Positions 60,805 through 64,000 of a stretch of DNA of 64,000 nt are shown here, in pieces; position 1 is the first letter of the stretch; each line of letters begins with the position of its first letter. The notes beneath the pieces were generated by a model. It was not told where the DNA came from. It made no database searches and worked only from the letters and a program-made list of their open reading frames with translations. Source of the DNA: Streptomyces luteogriseus (GTDB lineage: Bacteria > Actinomycetota > Actinomycetes > Streptomycetales > Streptomycetaceae). The position numbers and the translations under genes are program-made. The DNA lies in the NCBI RefSeq assembly GCF_014205055.1, contig NZ_JACHMS010000001.1:5704001-5768000 (forward strand). Reading direction: 5' to 3'.

Positions 60805-60860
60805 GCCCCTTGGCACGGTTTGACTCGGTTCACGTCAAAGCGAACCGCGCCAAGGGGGGC
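60805..60860 (+). promoter_or_regulatory. Large nested dyad upstream of clpX
   Basis: CCTTGGCACGGTT (60808-60820) pairs with AACCGCGCCAAGG (60843-60855) with one mismatch, extended by C/G-rich flanks. Inside lie two competing dyads: TTTGAC/GTCAAA (60819-60824/60834-60839) and CGGTTCAC/GCGAACCG (60826-60833/60840-60847). The structure lies between the clpP2 stop and clpX start and may be an attenuator, operator or RNA switch. Confidence 0.6.
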
Positions 60861-60962
60861 CCGAACGAGGGGCCCGGCAAGGTACCGTCGGACATAAGGC
60901 AGCACCAGGAGTCCGCTGGACGTACACGTCCAGGAGTCTCCCAGGCGAAGGGGAAGCACACC

Positions 60963-62249
60963 GTGGCACGCATCGGTGACGGCGGCGATCTGCTCAAGTG
61001 CTCGTTCTGCGGCAAGAGCCAGAAGCAGGTCAAGAAGCTCATCGCAGGGCCCGGTGTGTACATCTGCGACGAGTGCATCGACCTCTGCAACGAGATCATC
61101 GAGGAAGAGCTCGCGGAGACCAGCGAGGTCCGCTGGGAGGAACTCCCGAAGCCCCGCGAGATCTACGAGTTCCTCGAGGGCTACGTGGTCGGCCAGGAGG
61201 CCGCCAAGAAGGCCCTCTCCGTAGCGGTGTACAACCACTACAAGCGAGTCCAGGCCGGCGAGAACGGCGGGGCGAACGGCCGTGACGACGCCATCGAGTT
61301 GGCGAAGTCCAACATCCTGCTCCTCGGCCCCACGGGCTCCGGCAAGACCCTCCTCGCGCAGACCCTCGCGCGCATGCTGAACGTCCCCTTCGCGATCGCC
61401 GACGCCACGGCGCTCACGGAGGCCGGTTACGTCGGCGAGGACGTCGAGAACATCCTGCTCAAGCTGATCCAGGCGGCCGACTACGACGTCAAGAAGGCCG
61501 AGACCGGGATCATCTACATCGACGAGATCGACAAGGTCGCGAGGAAGAGTGAAAACCCCTCGATCACGCGCGACGTGTCGGGCGAGGGTGTCCAGCAGGC
61601 TCTGCTGAAGATCCTGGAGGGCACCACGGCCTCGGTCCCGCCGCAGGGCGGCCGCAAGCACCCCCACCAGGAGTTCATCCAGATCGACACGACGAACGTG
61701 CTGTTCATCGTGGGTGGTGCCTTCGCCGGGCTGGAGAAGATCATCGAGTCCCGCGCCGGCGCCAAGGGCATCGGCTTCGGTGCGCAGATCCGCTCCAAGC
61801 GCGAGATGGAGTCCAAGGACCAGTTCCAGGAGGTCATGCCGGAGGACTTGGTCAAGTTCGGCATGATCCCCGAGTTCATCGGCCGCCTCCCGGTCATCAC
61901 CTCGGTCCACAACCTCGACCGCGAGGCCCTGCTCCAGATCCTCGTCGAGCCGCGCAACGCGCTGGTGAAGCAGTATCAGCGCCTCTTCGAACTCGACGGT
62001 GTGGAGCTGGACTTCGAGCGCGAGGCCCTCGAGGCGATCGCCGACCAGGCCATCCTCCGCCAGACCGGCGCGCGCGGCCTGCGCGCCATCATGGAGGAAG
62101 TCCTCCAGGGCGTGATGTACGAGGTCCCGTCCCGAAAGGACGTGGCCCGGGTCGTCATCACGGCGGACGTCGTCCAGTCGAACGTCAACCCGACGCTGAT
62201 CCCGCGGGATGCGCGGGGGCGGGGGCCGGGCGAGCAGAAGACGGCGTGA
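60963..62249 (+). CDS. clpX: ATP-dependent Clp protease ATP-binding subunit ClpX
   Basis: A 428-residue AAA+ unfoldase feeding ClpP. The N-terminal C4 zinc domain (KCSFCGKSQ, then CDECIDLC) binds adaptors. Walker A GPTGSGKT is near residue 122, Walker B IIYIDEIDK and sensor/pore motifs (GYVGEDV) follow, and the ClpP-docking IGF loop is seen as GIGFGAQI. GTG 60963 gives the family length. It lies 181 bases after clpP2. Confidence 0.97.
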   Translation: MARIGDGGDLLKCSFCGKSQKQVKKLIAGPGVYICDECIDLCNEIIEEELAETSEVRWEELPKPREIYEFLEGYVVGQEAAKKALSVAVYNHYKRVQAGENGGANGRDDAIELAKSNILLLGPTGSGKTLLAQTLARMLNVPFAIADATALTEAGYVGEDVENILLKLIQAADYDVKKAETGIIYIDEIDKVARKSENPSITRDVSGEGVQQALLKILEGTTASVPPQGGRKHPHQEFIQIDTTNVLFIVGGAFAGLEKIIESRAGAKGIGFGAQIRSKREMESKDQFQEVMPEDLVKFGMIPEFIGRLPVITSVHNLDREALLQILVEPRNALVKQYQRLFELDGVELDFEREALEAIADQAILRQTGARGLRAIMEEVLQGVMYEVPSRKDVARVVITADVVQSNVNPTLIPRDARGRGPGEQKTA

Positions 62250-62258
62250 CACAGACGT

Positions 62259-62301
62259 AAAGGGAAGGGGCCCCGGTCGATGACCGGGGCCCCTTCCCTT
62301 T
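62259..62301. terminator. 20-bp bidirectional terminator after clpX
   Basis: A perfect 20-bp stem (62259-62278 with 62282-62301, AAAGGGAAGG... with ...CCTTCCCTTT) and a 3-base loop, giving T-rich ends on both strands between convergent genes. Confidence 0.92.
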
Positions 62302-62317
62302 GTGCCTTCGCCCGTTG

Positions 62318-63280
62318 TCAGGCCTTGACGCGGATCTCCGGGCGGATCTTGGTGGTGACGTCGATGGCGGTGTCCTTGGAGATGCTCCCGCTGACCTCAC
62401 CCGGCGACACCATGGCAATGGTGCTGTAGTCGGCCCAGGCGCAGAACCAGTCGGTCTTCTCCTTCTTGGTCGCCGGGTCCTGCCCCTTGGCCGCCTGGCA
62501 CTTCATGACCGCACCGTCGAGGTCCGCCTCTTCGGGCTCACCGATCAGCTCGGTCTTGCTGCCGTTGCTGGAGGAGGAGCCCTTCTGGGACGACTTCTTG
62601 AAGTTGGCGAAGAATGCGTCCAGAGACGCCTCGGGGTCCGAGACCTCACCGTAGACGCCGACGAACGTGACCCCCTTGGCCGTTGCCATCTGGGCGGCCG
62701 AGGAAGGGTCGTCGGGGTCGTACTTGCTGATGTCCATCGTCGAGTAGGAGCCCACCAAGGACTTGGCGTTCTTGACGCCGGTCTTCTCCAGTTCGTTGGC
62801 GGAGTCGTCGCCGACGGTCTGTCCGTCCTTCGTGACGCGGTTGTACTCGCCCAGCACCTTCGCCGGAGTCGCCAGCTTGTGCGGCCCGTCGTCCTCCAGG
62901 GCGCCCGCGCCGGCGCCCCCGCCGATCACGAAGTACGCGCCCACGCCGATCGCCGCCACGACCGCGACCGCGCCGATGATGAGGCCGGTCTTCTTCCCGC
63001 CGCCACCCGGCGCGGGCGGCTGGGGCACGCCGTACGGGGCCTGGCCGTAGGGCGGCTGCTGGCCGTACGGGGGCTGCTGGCCGTAGGGCGCCTGCTGGGG
63101 CGGGACGCCCTGTGGGGGCTGTTGCGGGTAGCCGTAGCCGGGCTGGGGCGGAGGGGCCTGCTGGGGATATCCGTAGCCGGGCTGGGGCGCCTGCGGCGGC
63201 TGGCCGTACGGGCCCGGCTGGCCGTACGGACCGGGCTGCTGGGGCTGCCCGCCGTACGGGCCCGGCTGGTTGTAACTCAT
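62318..63280 (-). CDS. Proline/glutamine/glycine-rich N-terminus membrane protein, function unknown
   Basis: A 320-residue protein. The first ~95 residues are low-complexity repeats of PYGQQPPYGQ and QPGYGYPQQ type, a disordered cytoplasmic tail. One membrane helix follows (GLIIGAVAVVAAIGVGAYFVIGG), then an exposed domain of about 190 residues with two cysteines (KCQAAKG, DWFCAWADYS). The architecture resembles actinobacterial DUF4190/Pro-rich signal-anchor proteins. ATG 63280. Role unknown; divergent from valS. Confidence 0.72.
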   Translation of the reverse strand: MSYNQPGPYGGQPQQPGPYGQPGPYGQPPQAPQPGYGYPQQAPPPQPGYGYPQQPPQGVPPQQAPYGQQPPYGQQPPYGQAPYGVPQPPAPGGGGKKTGLIIGAVAVVAAIGVGAYFVIGGGAGAGALEDDGPHKLATPAKVLGEYNRVTKDGQTVGDDSANELEKTGVKNAKSLVGSYSTMDISKYDPDDPSSAAQMATAKGVTFVGVYGEVSDPEASLDAFFANFKKSSQKGSSSSNGSKTELIGEPEEADLDGAVMKCQAAKGQDPATKKEKTDWFCAWADYSTIAMVSPGEVSGSISKDTAIDVTTKIRPEIRVKA

Positions 63281-63371
63281 GTTCTGGGTTCCCCTCCAGA
63301 TGCTTATGTGTTCCGGACATCCTGGCGCAGACCCGCCGTGTGCATGGCATCGGGGCCCCCACCGTTACAAA

Positions 63372-63385
63372 CGAAACGCGTTTCG
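63372..63385. promoter_or_regulatory. 14-bp perfect palindrome between the membrane protein gene and valS
   Basis: CGAAACGCGTTTCG overlaps the expected -35 region of valS and lies about 90 bases upstream of the divergent gene. Symmetry and central CG suggest a LacI- or similar-type operator. Confidence 0.5.
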
Positions 63386-63418
63386 GGACCGGTCGGTGAC
63401 ACCTCTAAACTGACCCCC

Positions 63419-64000
63419 GTGACCGAGAACGCTCAGCAGCAGCCACCAGCGCCCAGCACCGACCTGCCGACCCAGTACGCGCCGGCCGACGTAGAGGGGC
63501 CGCTGTACGAGCGCTGGGTAGAGCGGGGTTACTTCGAGGCGGACGCCAAGAGCGACAAGCCGCCGTACACCATCGTCATCCCGCCGCCGAACGTCACGGG
63601 CTCGCTCCACCTGGGGCACGCCTTCGAGCACACGCTCATCGACGCCCTGACCCGCCGTAAGCGGATGCAGGGCTACGAGACGCTGTGGCAGCCCGGCATG
63701 GACCACGCCGGCATCGCCACGCAGAACGTCGTCGAGCGGGAGCTCGCCAAGGAGGGCAAGTCCCGCCACGACCTGGGCCGTGAGACGTTCGTCGAGCGCG
63801 TCTGGCAGTGGAAGGGCGAGTCCGGCGGGCAGATCAGCGGCCAGATGCGCCGGCTGGGCGACGGTGTCGCCTGGTCCCGCGAGCGCTTCACGATGGACGA
63901 GGGCCTGTCCCAGGCCGTCCAGACCATCTTCAAGCGGCTCTACGACGACGAGCTCATCTACCGCGCCGAGCGCATCATCAACTGGTGCCCCCGCTGTCTG
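63419..64000 (+). CDS. valS: Valyl-tRNA synthetase, N-terminal part (cut by window edge)
   Basis: The first ~194 residues of a class I synthetase charging tRNA-Val. VIPPPNVTGSLHLGHAF contains the HIGH-type ATP motif; WQPGMDHAGIATQ is typical of ValRS. A GTG at 63419 lies seven bases after TAAACT (63406-63411) with no ribosome site, so the mRNA is probably leaderless. The rest lies to the right. Confidence 0.95.
   Translation, partial: MTENAQQQPPAPSTDLPTQYAPADVEGPLYERWVERGYFEADAKSDKPPYTIVIPPPNVTGSLHLGHAFEHTLIDALTRRKRMQGYETLWQPGMDHAGIATQNVVERELAKEGKSRHDLGRETFVERVWQWKGESGGQISGQMRRLGDGVAWSRERFTMDEGLSQAVQTIFKRLYDDELIYRAERIINWCPRCL

Noticed and set aside
1..64000. CRISPR array, secondary-metabolite cluster or intact prophage
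   Set aside because: No regularly spaced repeats, no PKS/NRPS/terpene core genes and no phage structural genes were seen.

Overview
The window is chromosomal DNA of a Streptomyces or a very close relative. The base composition is very GC-rich, GTG starts are frequent, Tat-type signal peptides (RR plus lipobox) recur, mycothiol-type redox genes are present, and the clp region has the actinobacterial order tig-clpP1-clpP2-clpX-valS. Most of the window is a conserved core-like neighbourhood. I see no PKS/NRPS cluster, no CRISPR array and no intact prophage.

Layout. 1-13.6 kb: asd (cut by the left edge), an ECF-type sigma factor with a membrane partner, a large secreted subtilase, a Nudix hydrolase, a Tat-exported metallophosphoesterase behind a probable PHO box, a secreted beta-lactamase-fold hydrolase, an AbiEi/DUF559-like protein and pepN. 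13.6-26.3 kb: a dense carbohydrate/polyol locus. A long leftward operon encodes a binding protein, two permeases, two different ATPases flanking a DeoR regulator, a D-2-hydroxyacid dehydrogenase, an FGGY kinase, a glycerophosphodiester phosphodiesterase and a zinc-ribbon protein. A second FGGY kinase and a histidine phosphatase diverge from it across a palindromic operator candidate. 26.3-29.4 kb: a DUF574 methyltransferase, an iron superoxide dismutase with an exact Nur-box match, and an amino-acid permease.

29.5-36 kb: a sulfonate/organosulfur module (ssuA-ssuC-ssuB-flavin monooxygenase-TauD dioxygenase) preceded by a ROK regulator in the same orientation. Each of the two transcription units begins with a tiny, probably leaderless ORF carrying cysteine codons: a 12-residue peptide ending CRTLCC before the transporter, and a 28-residue RRYVDLRR...CRR peptide before the ROK gene. 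This looks like a two-tier cysteine-sensing attenuation system and is the most interesting finding here.

36-54.5 kb: bioY with an in-frame palindromic insertion, an LPXTG wall protein, a Ser/Thr kinase, a second amino-acid permease, an RpiB-like isomerase, a Fpg/Nei glycosylase, an Eis-type acetyltransferase, a PP2C/SpoIIE phosphatase, an ABC exporter whose ATPase ends in His-rich repeats, a stand-alone SpoT/MESH1-like HD hydrolase, a membrane acyltransferase and a second kinase with a beta-propeller sensor. 54.5-57.2 kb: an island remnant at tRNA-Gly with a doubly frameshifted integrase and an older integrase 3' scar. 57.3-64 kb: tRNA-Pro and the proteostasis block tig, clpP1 (with a ClgR box), clpP2, clpX (with a large dyad upstream), a proline-rich membrane protein and the start of valS.
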